Shown piece by piece: positions 35,839 to 44,131 of a stretch of 64,000 bases of DNA. Position 1 is the first letter of the stretch; each line of letters starts with the position of its first letter. Position numbers and translations under genes: made by a program. Under the pieces are notes generated by a model, which saw only the letters and a list, made by a program, of their open reading frames with translations, made no database searches and had not been told where the DNA came from. Location of the stretch: positions 1,302,001 to 1,366,000 of the forward strand of contig NZ_VTOJ01000002.1 of assembly GCF_009176545.1 (NCBI RefSeq), read 5' to 3'. The stretch comes from Salinigranum salinum. GTDB taxonomy: Archaea > Halobacteriota > Halobacteria > Halobacteriales > Haloferacaceae.

Positions 35839-36256
35839 CGCGGCCTCCCGATAACCCCGGCGTCACCGGACGGTCCGGGCCTCGACACCGATTCGGTGAC
35901 GATCGGTCCCGGTGATCGCTTCGTGCCCGTGATCCCCGTGGCTCCCACGGCACTCATCACCGGTGACCGACGACTCCCGCGGGCGAGACGAGGAGTCCCG
36001 GAGCGGGCGTTGGAGCCAGCGCGACCGCCGCGCCCGGGACGGGGTCGTCGGTGCCGACGGTGCCGAACTGGATCCGAGTGGGCCAGCGCAGTTCGATCCG
36101 CCGGAACGCGTCGATCGGGTTCGTTCACACGCCACCGACACCGCCGGGAGTGATGGGTGTTCCGCCCGGCCACCGTGGCTGTCGGTTCCACTCGCTGGCT
36201 CAGTCCGTCGACCCGGGCCGTCGGTCGAATCGGCCGACTCAGTCCACCGACGCAGT
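35839..36256. other. Intergenic region, no gene seen
   Basis: No frame has supportive codon bias. Its right end enters a 13-bp tandem repeat at 36240-36278 that also covers the end of the exonuclease gene; a further diverged copy is at 36201-36213. Confidence 0.5.
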
Positions 36257-36278
36257 TCACCGACCCAGTTCGCCGACC
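36240..36278. repeat. Three tandem 13-bp repeats across the exonuclease stop codon
   Basis: CAGTCCACCGACG, CAGTTCACCGACC and CAGTTCGCCGACC follow each other without gaps. The stop codon of the minus-strand exonuclease gene (36257-36259) lies inside the middle copy. Because 13 is not a multiple of three, gain or loss of a copy would change the C-terminus. Confidence 0.6.
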
Positions 36279-37000
36279 GGTTCGTGGTACGTCTCGTCGA
36301 GTGCCGGCCCACCCAGCGCGTCGTAGACGCCGAAGAGCACGTCGACGTCGCCAGCGGCGTAGTCGGTCAGGAGCCGGTGGAGCCGACGGTGTGTCGTCGT
36401 CTCCGTCAGCCCTGCCACGAGCCCGTCGACGTACCGTGCACCGAGGGTCCGTCCGACGTGCGCCGCTTTGACGAACCGGGCGTCGACGTCGAGCCCGCGG
36501 AGGTAGTCGTCGTTGAGGCCGTAGTCGTCGTACCACACCCGCTCCTCGTCGACGCCGGTCAGGTCGCACACCTTCCAGAGCGGGAGGACCCGCTGGCCCG
36601 ACAGCAGCTCGTCACGGTAGCGGTCTCGCGCCGCGAGCGCGAGGTCGACGTGAGTGGGCAGGACCGTCGACAGATCGTCGACCATGCCGAGACGCACGCC
36701 CGTCTGATCCAGCCGCTCGGCCCAGTTCCGCAGGTGCCGGAGATCGAAGTGAACGCCGTTGTACGTCAGGGTTCGCTCGACGTCCCGACCGCGACACCAC
36801 GCGAGCAGCCGGTCGAGGAGCGCCGCGGTGTGGTCGGCGTCCCACCCACCGCGCCGGAGGAGGACATCCGTCTCGGTGCCGCTCGCGTCACGGTAGCCGA
36901 CCGCGACGGCGAGCAGCTCGAAGTACGCGGTGTCGTCATCGTCCGGACCGGGTTCCCGGAACGGACTTGCCGTCTCGATGTCGAGCGCGAGCGTTCCCAT
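36257..37000 (-). CDS. RNase H-like 3'-5' exonuclease-type protein
   Basis: The 247-residue protein starts MGTLALDIETASPFREPG, an Exo I-type DIE motif of DnaQ-like nucleases. LLAWCRGRDVERTLTYNGVHFDLRHLR is the Exo II-type NxxxFD region. The later aspartates (LLTDYAAGDVDVLFGVYD) fit Exo III. It could act on DNA or RNA ends. The frame upstream of ATG 37000 lacks coding bias. A pyrimidine-rich box CTTTTTCTTC at 37022-37031 lies at leaderless distance. Confidence 0.82.
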   Translation of the reverse strand: MGTLALDIETASPFREPGPDDDDTAYFELLAVAVGYRDASGTETDVLLRRGGWDADHTAALLDRLLAWCRGRDVERTLTYNGVHFDLRHLRNWAERLDQTGVRLGMVDDLSTVLPTHVDLALAARDRYRDELLSGQRVLPLWKVCDLTGVDEERVWYDDYGLNDDYLRGLDVDARFVKAAHVGRTLGARYVDGLVAGLTETTTHRRLHRLLTDYAAGDVDVLFGVYDALGGPALDETYHEPVGELGR

Positions 37001-37103
37001 CGTCGCGTCGAGACGTGCCACGAAGAAAAAGTGCTCGTCGGGAGGCAGTGCGTCCGGCCGCGCTGGTGGCCTCGGTGGTCGGTCTCGACGGTGGATAGAG
37101 AGA

Positions 37104-37143
37104 AAAGCGCGTCCGGATCGTCAGTTACCGCCGAACATCTGGC
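37104..37143 (-). repeat. Direct copy of the secY 3' end and its flank (left repeat)
   Basis: TCAGTT (37121-37126) and GCCGAACATCTGGC (37130-37143) match the end of secY at 38097-38102 and 38103-38116, with three extra bases (ACC) between. AGCGC and GATCG just to the left also match the flank past the secY stop, in the same order. The two copies are in the same orientation about 973 bp apart and enclose vapBC. Confidence 0.6.
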
Positions 37144-37197
37144 TACTCATCCGTCGAATGGAGACACATCAGGGACTCAATACGAACACATACTGAG

Positions 37198-37323
37198 CTA
37201 CTCCCGGTTCACGAATCGATACAGAGTGTGCAGCACAACGACCGAGATAACGATTCCGACGAGTAAACCGACCTAGCCAATCATATACGGGAGCGGTCCG
37301 CTGGGATGTGCCTGCAGCACCAC
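37198..37323 (-). pseudogene. Small single-helix membrane protein interrupted by TAG
   Basis: The minus-strand frame from GTG 37323 reads VVLQAHPSGPLPYMIG, a TAG at 37273-37275, then VGLLVGIVISVVVLHTLYRF and VNRE before the final TAG. The part after the stop is a good transmembrane helix with a basic cytoplasmic end, and the whole resembles a roughly 40-residue membrane protein. Apart from the TAG it looks intact. Pyrrolysine insertion is not expected in Halobacteria, so a nonsense mutation is the simplest reading. Translation could also start at an unseen codon after the TAG. Confidence 0.4.
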
Positions 37324-37392
37324 GCCACGATTTCGTGATTATCGAACTGTCAATCTTCTCTTGAGACTGGCGCGCCGTTGGCTTCGCATTCG

Positions 37393-37791
37393 TCAGTCGG
37401 CACGGCGGAGGTTCGTGACGTCCATCATCTCCGTGAGAAAGCCGGTTTCGAAGTCGCTGTCCGAGACGATTAGTTCGTCTCCCGTGGACCGGGCGGTCGC
37501 TGCGATGAGCAGGTCGCGCACCGCCATCCGTTCGCCGTCGTCCATCAGCTTGTCCTGCATCCGAGCGGCCTCTAACGCGATTTGCTCGTTCAGGTCCAAC
37601 GCCCGGACACCCCCGAACTGCTGGCGAACCCCGACGACGTCGGTCTCACCGCTGCCCACTCTCCCGTCGACGACCTCGAACACGCAAAGTGACGACGTGA
37701 GGTAGGGCTGACCCCGTTCTTCGACGGCTTCGACGATATCGGGGACGCCTGCCAACATATCGATGATGACGGAGCTATCGAGAAACGTCAC
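37393..37791 (-). CDS. vapC: VapC-type PIN-domain toxin
   Basis: The 132-residue protein starts MTFLDSSVIIDMLAGVPDIV, with the first catalytic acid at D5. LTSSLCVFEVVDG supplies the second acid (FEV), and RDLLIAATARSTGDELIVSDSDFE the third set. It should cleave RNA, typically tRNA or rRNA. The GTG start overlaps the antitoxin stop (GTGA), so toxin translation is coupled to antitoxin. The pair sits in a segment bounded by copies of the secY 3' end. Confidence 0.9.
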   Translation of the reverse strand: MTFLDSSVIIDMLAGVPDIVEAVEERGQPYLTSSLCVFEVVDGRVGSGETDVVGVRQQFGGVRALDLNEQIALEAARMQDKLMDDGERMAVRDLLIAATARSTGDELIVSDSDFETGFLTEMMDVTNLRRAD

Positions 37792-37985
37792 CGCTCGAAG
37801 CTCTCCCGAGAGCGCTTCACGGCCGCCCGCGCTTTCTCGGCTTCCTCTTCGCTCCACGCACCGATTTCGATTGGTCGTTCACTCTGTGCAAGACGTTCCA
37901 AGAGCTCGTCGAACGTCTCGTCGTCCTGTTTCAGGCGCTCTAACAGCCGCTTCGTGTCGTCGGAGACTCGGATGGACGTGCTCAT
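37788..37985 (-). CDS. vapB: VapB-type antitoxin
   Basis: The 65-residue protein begins MSTSIRVSDDTKRLLERLK, a ribbon-helix-helix-like DNA-binding N-terminus, and continues DDETFDELLERLAQSERPIEI, the toxin-binding helix region. The tail EEEAEKARAAVKRSRESFER is charged. It would neutralise the adjacent PIN toxin and repress the operon through the palindrome over its start codon. Confidence 0.85.
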   Translation of the reverse strand: MSTSIRVSDDTKRLLERLKQDDETFDELLERLAQSERPIEIGAWSEEEAEKARAAVKRSRESFER

Positions 37986-38004
37986 ATGTATACGAACTGC
38001 ATAC
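37986..38004. promoter_or_regulatory. Palindromic operator at the vapB start
   Basis: TGTATAC GAACT GCATACA is an inverted repeat with one mismatch immediately upstream of the vapB ATG. It overlaps where the transcript would start. Such a site fits autoregulation by the VapBC complex. Confidence 0.5.
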
Positions 38005-38076
38005 AGAGGTAACTAGCTTACGCCATCCCGTACTCAGGTGAGCCGAAGCGGACAGGACATCGAAAAGTGGGTGTTT

Positions 38077-38116
38077 AGCGCTTTAGATCGTTCTCTTCAG
38101 TTGCCGAACATCTGGC
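38077..38116 (-). repeat. secY 3' end and its flank (right repeat)
   Basis: This is the native secY end. AGCGC and GATCG of the flank, TCAGTT with the stop codon, and GCCGAACATCTGGC recur at 37104-37143 in the same order and orientation. The flank carries a TTCTCT insertion relative to the left copy. Confidence 0.6.
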
Positions 38117-39563
38117 GCATCATCGGGTGCATCTCCATCAGCTGCTCTTCGGCGATCTCCTCGTACAGCTTGTACGTGATCGACACCGTCAGCAGCAGCC
38201 CCGTTCCCGAGACCTGTCCGATCGTGCCGAGCATGTTCGCCGCCACGGCCAGCAGTCCCACCAGAGCACCCCCGATCACGGTGACCTGCGGGATGTACCG
38301 CTCCATCACCTTCTCGATGACCTGTGGGTTGCGGCGGAAGCCGGGGATCTGCATCCCGGAGTTCTGGATCTGTCGGGCCGTCGCCTCGGGCCCCATGCCC
38401 GTCGTTTCGACCCAGAAGATCGCGAAGATGGCGCCGCCGATGATCATGAACGTCAGGTCCACGAGGATGCGGACCATGATCTCCCACGGCTCGTTCGACG
38501 TGAGGCCGAGGAACCACATCCAGTCCGCACGCGTCTGTATCGGCGCGAGGAAGTAGAACAGGCCACCCGTCACGTTCCCCTGTGTGCCGTACTCGCCGAG
38601 CCAGGCGGGCATCGCGGCCCACTGGCTGTTGAGGATCCGGCCGAGGAACTGGAGGTTCGCCTGCAGCGCGCGGACGAGGATCATCGGCAGGACGCTCGCG
38701 TAGATGAGCTTCACTGGGAACCGACCGCGTGCGCCCTTCACGCGGGCGTGACTGAGCGGGATCTCGACGCGGACGGACTCGGCGTAGACGACGATGACGA
38801 AGATCAGAAGCGTCGTGATGAGCGCGAGGATCTGCCCCTGGCCGAGGAACAGCGCTTGGAGCCCCTCGGCGGTCAGGACGGAGGGAAGCTCGTTCGAGCC
38901 GGTGAGGATGCCGAACCACGTCGGGAAGAAGCCCGACGCGCGACCGAGCGCCTCCCAGCTGAACAGCCCGGCGACGAGCTGCTGGCTGACGCCGGCGATG
39001 ATGAACAGTCCGACTCCGGAGCCGACGCCCCACTTCGAGACGACCTCGTCCATGAACAGGATGAGGATGCCACCGACGGCGATCTGTGCGAAGAGGAGCC
39101 CGTTCACCGCGCCAGTGCCGACGCCGAGCGACTGCGCCACGGCGGGGTCGGCGGGCAGGAAGTTGCCGGCGAACACCATCGGCAGCCCCGTGAGGAAGAT
39201 CATCACGATGACCAGCACCTTCTGGAGGCCCTGGTAGAGGATCTGGTCACGGGGGTCGTTCGTGTCGAGTCCGAGCAGATCCGCCCCGCCGAGCAGTTGC
39301 AGCACGATGCTCGCCGTGACGATCGGACCGATCCCGAGCTGGAGGATCGATCCCTGCGACCCCGCCAGGATCGATCGGAACTGGCCGAAGAAGTCCTCGG
39401 AGCCAGTCGCGAGCCCGAACAGGGTGACGTTCGTCAGGAAGAAATACAGGACGAGGATGCCCGCGGTCCACCCGAGCTTGCGACGGAAGGGGACGTGCCC
39501 CTCCGGGCGGGTGACCGAGGGCATCCGCGTCAGCACCGGTTCGGCGGCCTCCTTCCATCCCAT
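38097..39563 (-). CDS. secY: Protein translocase subunit SecY
   Basis: The 488-residue protein is the channel subunit of the Sec translocon with about ten membrane helices. Family features include GWKEAAEPVLTRMPSVTRPE at the N-terminus, ILQLGIGPIVTASIVLQLL (plug/helix 2 region), WGVGSGVGLFIIAGVSQQL, YAESVRVEIPLSHARVKGAR and FRRNPQVIEKVMERYIPQVT. It ends MHPMMRQMFGN. It closes the ribosomal operon after uL15, as in most archaea. Its last bases are duplicated on the far side of vapBC. Confidence 0.97.
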   Translation of the reverse strand: MGWKEAAEPVLTRMPSVTRPEGHVPFRRKLGWTAGILVLYFFLTNVTLFGLATGSEDFFGQFRSILAGSQGSILQLGIGPIVTASIVLQLLGGADLLGLDTNDPRDQILYQGLQKVLVIVMIFLTGLPMVFAGNFLPADPAVAQSLGVGTGAVNGLLFAQIAVGGILILFMDEVVSKWGVGSGVGLFIIAGVSQQLVAGLFSWEALGRASGFFPTWFGILTGSNELPSVLTAEGLQALFLGQGQILALITTLLIFVIVVYAESVRVEIPLSHARVKGARGRFPVKLIYASVLPMILVRALQANLQFLGRILNSQWAAMPAWLGEYGTQGNVTGGLFYFLAPIQTRADWMWFLGLTSNEPWEIMVRILVDLTFMIIGGAIFAIFWVETTGMGPEATARQIQNSGMQIPGFRRNPQVIEKVMERYIPQVTVIGGALVGLLAVAANMLGTIGQVSGTGLLLTVSITYKLYEEIAEEQLMEMHPMMRQMFGN

Positions 39564-39566
39564 GAG

Positions 39567-40088
39567 TTATGCTCCGTTCGCCTCGTCGTCCGAAGTGTTT
39601 TCGGTTTCGTCCGCGTCGTCGGCGTCGGCCTCGGCGGCCATCTCCTGCCCGCGCTCGGACAGTTCGGCCGTGCCGCCGGCCTCTTCGATGAGCTCGACGG
39701 CACCGGCGGTGAAGGCGTCGGCGACGACGTGCAGTTCGTTGCGGACCTGCCCGCCGCCGAGCACCTTCACGACGTCGACGTCGTGGCCGTCCTCGGCGAC
39801 GTCGCGGGCGTCGAGGTGGTAGGCGTCGCCGTCGGCCTCGGCGACGCCCTCCGCCGCGAGGAGCGCCGCGTCCTCGTCGAGCTTCTGGACGCGCACCTCC
39901 GCGACGGTGTCCTGCGTCTCCTCGGGGCGCGTGAAGCCGTGTTTGCCGAGCGGCTCGTAGTTGTGGAACTCGTGTTTGTCCCGGCCCGCGCGGCCGCGAC
40001 CCCCACGGTGCCCGGCACCGCGCCGGTTCTTGTGAGTGCCGCCGCCGTGTGTGCGCGAGCCGCGCTGGCGTCGTTTCTTCGACGTCAT
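39567..40088 (-). CDS. rpl15: Large ribosomal subunit protein uL15
   Basis: The 173-residue protein begins MTSKKRRQRGSRTHGGGTHK with the Gly/Arg-rich rRNA-binding N-terminus of L15. FHNYEPLGKHGFTRPEETQD and DVDVVKVLGGGQVRNELHVV match the archaeal form. The C-terminus is a long Asp/Glu-rich halophilic tail. It is 3 bases from secY and overlaps uL30 by 4 bases. Confidence 0.96.
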   Translation of the reverse strand: MTSKKRRQRGSRTHGGGTHKNRRGAGHRGGRGRAGRDKHEFHNYEPLGKHGFTRPEETQDTVAEVRVQKLDEDAALLAAEGVAEADGDAYHLDARDVAEDGHDVDVVKVLGGGQVRNELHVVADAFTAGAVELIEEAGGTAELSERGQEMAAEADADDADETENTSDDEANGA

Positions 40089-40549
40089 CGCATCTCCTCC
40101 AGGAGGGCGTCGATCTGCTCGGTCGTGTGCTTGCCGAGCTGGCCGCCCTCCGCGGCCGCGTGTTTGATACCCCTGTGGCCGCCGCGTGGCGGGTGCAGAC
40201 GGAGCACGGGCGTGAGTCCCTGTTCGCGAAGTGTGGTCTCCTCGGCGACGAGCGCCTCCGCCAGCGACGCGAAGTCGTCGTACGCCGTGTTGGCGGCGAG
40301 CCACGCCTCATCGACGTCGGCGTCGCCCTCGATGGGCTGGGCTCGTTTCCGCAGGAGTGTCTCCACCACGTCGACCGAGGGCTCGCCGTGAGCCACCCAG
40401 TCGTTCACCTTGGTGATCATCCCGCGGTAGGTGTCCTCCTCGGGCACGAACGCGCAGTGGTTGACGCCGTGGAGGTTGAGCATCTTCATCGTGTCGCGGA
40501 CGCCGGAACTCATGTCCACCTCGCCGCGGAGCTGGACGATCGCCTGCAT
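40085..40549 (-). CDS. rpl30: Large ribosomal subunit protein uL30
   Basis: The 154-residue protein opens [20 protein letters not shown] and contains MLNLHGVNHCAFVPEEDTYR and the archaeal end LRLHPPRGGHRGIKHAAAEG. The archaeal form is longer than the 60-residue bacterial one, as here. Its ATG overlaps the uS5 stop by one base. Confidence 0.96.
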   Translation of the reverse strand: MQAIVQLRGEVDMSSGVRDTMKMLNLHGVNHCAFVPEEDTYRGMITKVNDWVAHGEPSVDVVETLLRKRAQPIEGDADVDEAWLAANTAYDDFASLAEALVAEETTLREQGLTPVLRLHPPRGGHRGIKHAAAEGGQLGKHTTEQIDALLEEMR

Positions 40550-41199
40550 CACTCCGACACCTCCCCTTCGGCCTGCACGCGCCGCGCCCGTCGCGGCGTG
40601 CGCGACTGCGAGGCGTTCCGCAGCGCGTTGTACGTCGCCTTCGCGAGGTTCACCGTGGTGCGGGTGTTGCCGTGGGACTTGGTCCACGCGTCCTGCACGC
40701 CGGCGAGTTCGAGGATGTTCCGCGTCGTCTCCGACGCCGCGAGCCCCAGCCCGCGCGGGGCGGGGATGATCTCGACGGTGACGGAGCCGGCTTTCCCCTC
40801 GGCCTTCCGGGTGAGCGAGTGCGTCCCACCGGCACGGTCCTCCCACGAGCCCGAGCCGCGGTCGACCTTGATGATGTTCAGCTTCGCCACCTCGATGGCC
40901 TTCTGGATCGCACCGCCGACCTGGTCGTCGCGTCCCTCGGCGTAGCCGAGGTAGCCGTCGCGGTTGCCCACCGCGACGACGCACCGGAACTTCACCCGGC
41001 GACCGGAGTCGGTCATGCGCTGGACCATGTTGATGTCCAGCACCTCGTCGTCCAGCCCCGGGAGGAGCTGGTCGACGATCTCCGGCTCTTTCAACGGGAG
41101 GCCCGATTCGAGGGCCTGCTCCATCGACGTGACGTCGCCGTTCTGTACCATGCGGCCGAGCCGCGTGCGCGGCTCCCATCCGTCGTTGCTTCTGCTCAT
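40549..41199 (-). CDS. rps5: Small ribosomal subunit protein uS5
   Basis: The 216-residue protein has the S5 double-stranded RNA-binding fold ([40 protein letters not shown]) and the C-terminal domain ([39 protein letters not shown]). It contributes to the A-site and decoding accuracy. It overlaps uL18 by four bases. Confidence 0.97.
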   Translation of the reverse strand: MSRSNDGWEPRTRLGRMVQNGDVTSMEQALESGLPLKEPEIVDQLLPGLDDEVLDINMVQRMTDSGRRVKFRCVVAVGNRDGYLGYAEGRDDQVGGAIQKAIEVAKLNIIKVDRGSGSWEDRAGGTHSLTRKAEGKAGSVTVEIIPAPRGLGLAASETTRNILELAGVQDAWTKSHGNTRTTVNLAKATYNALRNASQSRTPRRARRVQAEGEVSE

Positions 41200-41750
41200 G
41201 CGTCCTCCTGAAGTCGCTCGAGCACCGTGTCGAAGTGCTCGGGCAGGTCCGTGGCGTCGAACGTCCCGCTGTAGAGCGGCTCGTCGAGCTGTTCGGCGTA
41301 GTCGGCGATGTGCTCGCCGCGGTTACGCGACCAGTCCGCGAGCACGCTCTCGTTGTGCGGGACCTCGAGCCCGGCGTCGATTGCACCTTCCTGTACTGCG
41401 AACACCTTGTTGCCAGGCGTCGCCGTGTTGAGGCCGATGTCGAGCACCGCCTCGTCGAGGCCGGCCTCGCGGGCGCGGACGCCCACGAGGTAGCCCGTCA
41501 GATAGGCGCTCGGGAGGTTCCCCGTCGGGGCCTCCCAGCCGTAGTCGGCGAGGTCCTCGCTCGAGGCGCTCGCGTGTGTCTCGTCGCCCTGCGGTCCCGG
41601 CGTGACCAGCTGCGCCCTGACGTGCTTGTTGCTCACGCGAGCAACGAGCCGTGGTTTACCCGATTTCAGCAGGCGCAACCGCTGATGGTAGTCCGTGCGG
41701 GACTCGCGACGGCGACGCATCGGTACCTTGTACCGTGGTCCTGTCGCCAT
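41196..41750 (-). CDS. rpl18: Large ribosomal subunit protein uL18
   Basis: The 184-residue protein begins [20 protein letters not shown] and includes [20 protein letters not shown], the 5S rRNA-binding region of archaeal and eukaryotic L18/L5e. [20 protein letters not shown] is also characteristic. The start overlaps the eL19 stop in a TAATG junction. Confidence 0.97.
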   Translation of the reverse strand: MATGPRYKVPMRRRRESRTDYHQRLRLLKSGKPRLVARVSNKHVRAQLVTPGPQGDETHASASSEDLADYGWEAPTGNLPSAYLTGYLVGVRAREAGLDEAVLDIGLNTATPGNKVFAVQEGAIDAGLEVPHNESVLADWSRNRGEHIADYAEQLDEPLYSGTFDATDLPEHFDTVLERLQEDA

Positions 41751-42205
41751 TATTTCACCTCGTGTCCGTAGTGTGTCTCGATGTACGTCTCGAGCCGGTC
41801 GACGCTGTCGAACTCGCCACCGCTCGCCTTGTTGTAGAGCGTGCGGTACTCGCTCGGGGAGAGCGGGCCGTCGTCGCGCAGCTCGCGCAGCCGACGGCGC
41901 TGAGCGCGGATCCGGCTGATCCATGCCTTCTTCTTGTTCTGCCGGGCGCCCGCTTTCCCCTTCCGGGAGCCGGCACCCGTGCGGTGTCCGTAGTCGCGCT
42001 TCTTCTGCCGCTCGCGGGCGCGACCTTTCGAGTTGCCCTTCGCGTCCTTGACGCGGACGATCCCCTGGTCGACCAGGTCGCGGACGTCCTCGCGCGTGAT
42101 GGCGTCCGCGATCTCGGCCTGTTCCTCCGGGTCCATCCAGACGCGGTCCTTCCCGACGTCGAGGACGTCGGCGGCCATCCGTCGCTGGGCTTTCAGGTCA
42201 GTCAT
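41750..42205 (-). CDS. rpl19e: Large ribosomal subunit protein eL19
   Basis: The 151-residue protein starts [20 protein letters not shown] and has [20 protein letters not shown] and the highly basic [20 protein letters not shown] segment. It occurs only in archaea and eukaryotes, confirming the domain. It overlaps eL32 by four bases. Confidence 0.97.
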   Translation of the reverse strand: MTDLKAQRRMAADVLDVGKDRVWMDPEEQAEIADAITREDVRDLVDQGIVRVKDAKGNSKGRARERQKKRDYGHRTGAGSRKGKAGARQNKKKAWISRIRAQRRRLRELRDDGPLSPSEYRTLYNKASGGEFDSVDRLETYIETHYGHEVK

Positions 42206-43020
42206 TCGTCTTCCTCCTCCGCTTCGACCTCGATGTAGGTCGGGTTGAGGACGCGGATCTCGCGGTCTTCACACTCGTCCTCGATGCGCTCGCGCTTGCG
42301 ACCACCCACCGAGGAGGCGATCCGGACCGCCTGGGTGTCGCCGTCGACACCCTCGAGGTCGTCCGTGTTGTGGACGCGGACCTCCTCGAAACCCGAGGGG
42401 TGGAGCCCACGCGCCGCTTTCGGCGAGCGGTAGCCCGCCTCGACCATGGGGCCCTTGCCCTTGATGCCGCGGCGCTGCTTCGAGAGGTTGCCGCGGGGCT
42501 TTCGCCAGGAGGTCGGCGTCCGCTTTTTCATGTGGTGGTCCTGCCGGTTGAACTGCGGCATCCCCTCGCGGTGCTTCTGCGTCAGCGCCCGCGCGGTCTC
42601 GTCGTCCAGCTCCGGCGTCTTGTCGGCGTGGCCGCGGGGGACCCGCTTCGTCGGGCCCTCCTCGTCGGGTTCGGCCTCGACCGCGGCCTCCGTGTCGTCT
42701 TCGACCTCGGCCTCGGTCTCTTCTGTGACCTCGAGACCGCCGACGTCCGCCTTAATTCGTGCGGCGAGGGCGTTTCCGACGCCGTCGACGTCCGAGAGTT
42801 CCGCCTGGCTCGCGGCCTTGACGTCCTCGACCGTCTCGTAGCCGGCCTCGCGGAGCGCCTCGGCCTTCGAGGGGCCGACACCGCTGATGTCCTCGAGATC
42901 CGTGATCTCGTCTTCTGTTTCTTCGACGTCCGTGTCGGCGTCGGTCTCTTCGACGTCCGCGTCGGTCGCTTCGACGTCCGTGTCGGCGTCGACGTCCTCG
43001 TCGGGATCGTCGGCGGACAT
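42202..43020 (-). CDS. rpl32e: Large ribosomal subunit protein eL32 with helix-hairpin-helix extension
   Basis: The 272-residue protein is about twice the core length. The core L32e domain is at the C-terminus ([55 protein letters not shown]). The N-terminus is Asp/Glu-rich and contains a helix-hairpin-helix ([38 protein letters not shown]), a DNA/RNA-backbone-binding motif seen on haloarchaeal L32e proteins. The extension may contact rRNA outside the usual site. Confidence 0.95.
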   Translation of the reverse strand: MSADDPDEDVDADTDVEATDADVEETDADTDVEETEDEITDLEDISGVGPSKAEALREAGYETVEDVKAASQAELSDVDGVGNALAARIKADVGGLEVTEETEAEVEDDTEAAVEAEPDEEGPTKRVPRGHADKTPELDDETARALTQKHREGMPQFNRQDHHMKKRTPTSWRKPRGNLSKQRRGIKGKGPMVEAGYRSPKAARGLHPSGFEEVRVHNTDDLEGVDGDTQAVRIASSVGGRKRERIEDECEDREIRVLNPTYIEVEAEEEDE

Positions 43021-43560
43021 CTAGGCACCTCCTACGGCCTGCGGTTTCTCCGTGATGTAGACGCCGTCCTGGAACACGCGCGTGTCCTTGTCCTTCACAC
43101 GGGTGAGCTGTTCGATGTCGGCCGCCGTCTGGCCGACGTCCTCCTTGTTCGGACCGGAGAGGGTGACCTCCTCGCCGTCGACCTGGATCTCGGTGTCGCC
43201 GCGGATCTTCGCGCGACGCGGTGCCTTCTCGCCGAGGAAGTTCTTGATCACGACGTGGTCGCCGTCGACCGACACCTGCATCGGGAAGTGGGCGTAGAAG
43301 ACTTCCATCTTGTACTCCCACCCCTCGGTGACGCCGTGGAACATGTTCCGCACGTGGCTCTCGAACGTGCCCACGGTGGCGGTGGTCTTGGCGTCCTCCG
43401 CGTCGGATTCGATCACGACCGCGCCGTCGTCGACCGTCACGGACACGTCGGGGAACCAGAGACGCCGGGAGACGCTCCCGTTCGGTCCCTCGACCGTGAG
43501 CGTGAGGTGGTCCAGTTCGGCGGTGACGTCGTCGGGAATCGGTAGTGCTGTTCGTGTCAT
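43021..43560 (-). CDS. rpl6: Large ribosomal subunit protein uL6
   Basis: The 179-residue protein has two L6 repeats: LTLTVEGPNGSVSRRLWFPD in the first, and MQVSVDGDHVVIKNFLGEKA followed by PRRAKIRGDTEIQVDGEEVT in the second. It ends QDGVYITEKPQAVGGA. It stops directly before the eL32 start codon and sits near the factor-binding site of the 50S subunit. Confidence 0.97.
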   Translation of the reverse strand: MTRTALPIPDDVTAELDHLTLTVEGPNGSVSRRLWFPDVSVTVDDGAVVIESDAEDAKTTATVGTFESHVRNMFHGVTEGWEYKMEVFYAHFPMQVSVDGDHVVIKNFLGEKAPRRAKIRGDTEIQVDGEEVTLSGPNKEDVGQTAADIEQLTRVKDKDTRVFQDGVYITEKPQAVGGA

Positions 43561-43562
43561 CG

Positions 43563-43955
43563 TCAGTATACGTATGCGATCACCTGGCCACCGAGCCCCT
43601 CCTCACGGGCCTCGTAGTGGCTCATGACGCCGTGACTCGTCGAGACGATGAGCGTCCCGTAGTCGCGGGCGGGGAGATACCGCTTCTCCCACTTCTCGTA
43701 CTCGTCGGCCCCGGTGGTGTACCGGGGCTTCACGGCGCCACACCGGTTGATCGCGCCTTTCAGTTCGACCTCGAAGTTTCCGGCCTTGCCGTCGTCGACG
43801 AACTCGAAGCCGTCGATGTACCCGCGGTCGTAGAAGACCTCGAGCACCGAGCCGATGACGTTCGAGGCGGGCTGTACCGTGTGGCTCAGATGGCCGACGC
43901 TCTCGGCGTTGTTCACGCCGGAGAGCGCGTTGCTGAGTGGATCGTTGTCCGCCAT
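43563..43955 (-). CDS. rps8: Small ribosomal subunit protein uS8
   Basis: The 130-residue protein begins MADNDPLSNALSGVNNAESV and ends with the conserved ARDYGTLIVSTSHGVMSHYE and GGQVIAYVY of S8 proteins, which bind helix 21 of 16S rRNA. It is two bases from both neighbours. Confidence 0.97.
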   Translation of the reverse strand: MADNDPLSNALSGVNNAESVGHLSHTVQPASNVIGSVLEVFYDRGYIDGFEFVDDGKAGNFEVELKGAINRCGAVKPRYTTGADEYEKWEKRYLPARDYGTLIVSTSHGVMSHYEAREEGLGGQVIAYVY

Positions 43956-43957
43956 TG

Positions 43958-44131
43958 TTATCGATACTTCTTGAATCCGATGTCGCGAGCGACCTCGCGG
44001 AAGCACTGCCGGCAGAGGAAGATGTCGTACTTCCCCACCAGCCCCTGTTTCCGCTCACACCGTCGGCACTCGCGCTCGATGCCCGTGCGCCGGGAGGCGT
44101 GTTCGCCCGTCTCTGTCTCGCTCTCGCTCAT
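43958..44131 (-). CDS. rps14: Small ribosomal subunit protein uS14 (zinc type)
   Basis: The 57-residue protein has the zinc-binding pattern CRRC and CRQC ([20 protein letters not shown] followed by [17 protein letters not shown]). The first 12 residues are an acidic halophilic extension. It overlaps uL5 by four bases and is followed after two bases by uS8. Confidence 0.95.
   Translation of the reverse strand: MSESETETGEHASRRTGIERECRRCERKQGLVGKYDIFLCRQCFREVARDIGFKKYR

Larger units (their letters stand above)
37001..37392. other. AT-richer spacer with secY 3'-end copy and small broken ORF
   Basis: The stretch from about 37140 to 37390 is AT-richer than its surroundings. It holds a copy of the secY 3' end at 37104-37143 and a 42-codon minus-strand frame with an internal TAG at 37198-37323. 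Both are listed separately. The remaining bases show nothing else. Confidence 0.6.

Noticed and set aside
37273..37275. TAG as a pyrrolysine codon
   Set aside because: Pyrrolysine systems are not expected in Halobacteria and the window has no PylRS, tRNA-Pyl or PYLIS-like element.
35963..37276. Long plus-strand frame of 437 codons opposite the exonuclease gene
   Set aside because: It is the antisense shadow of the exonuclease gene and carries no recognisable domain.
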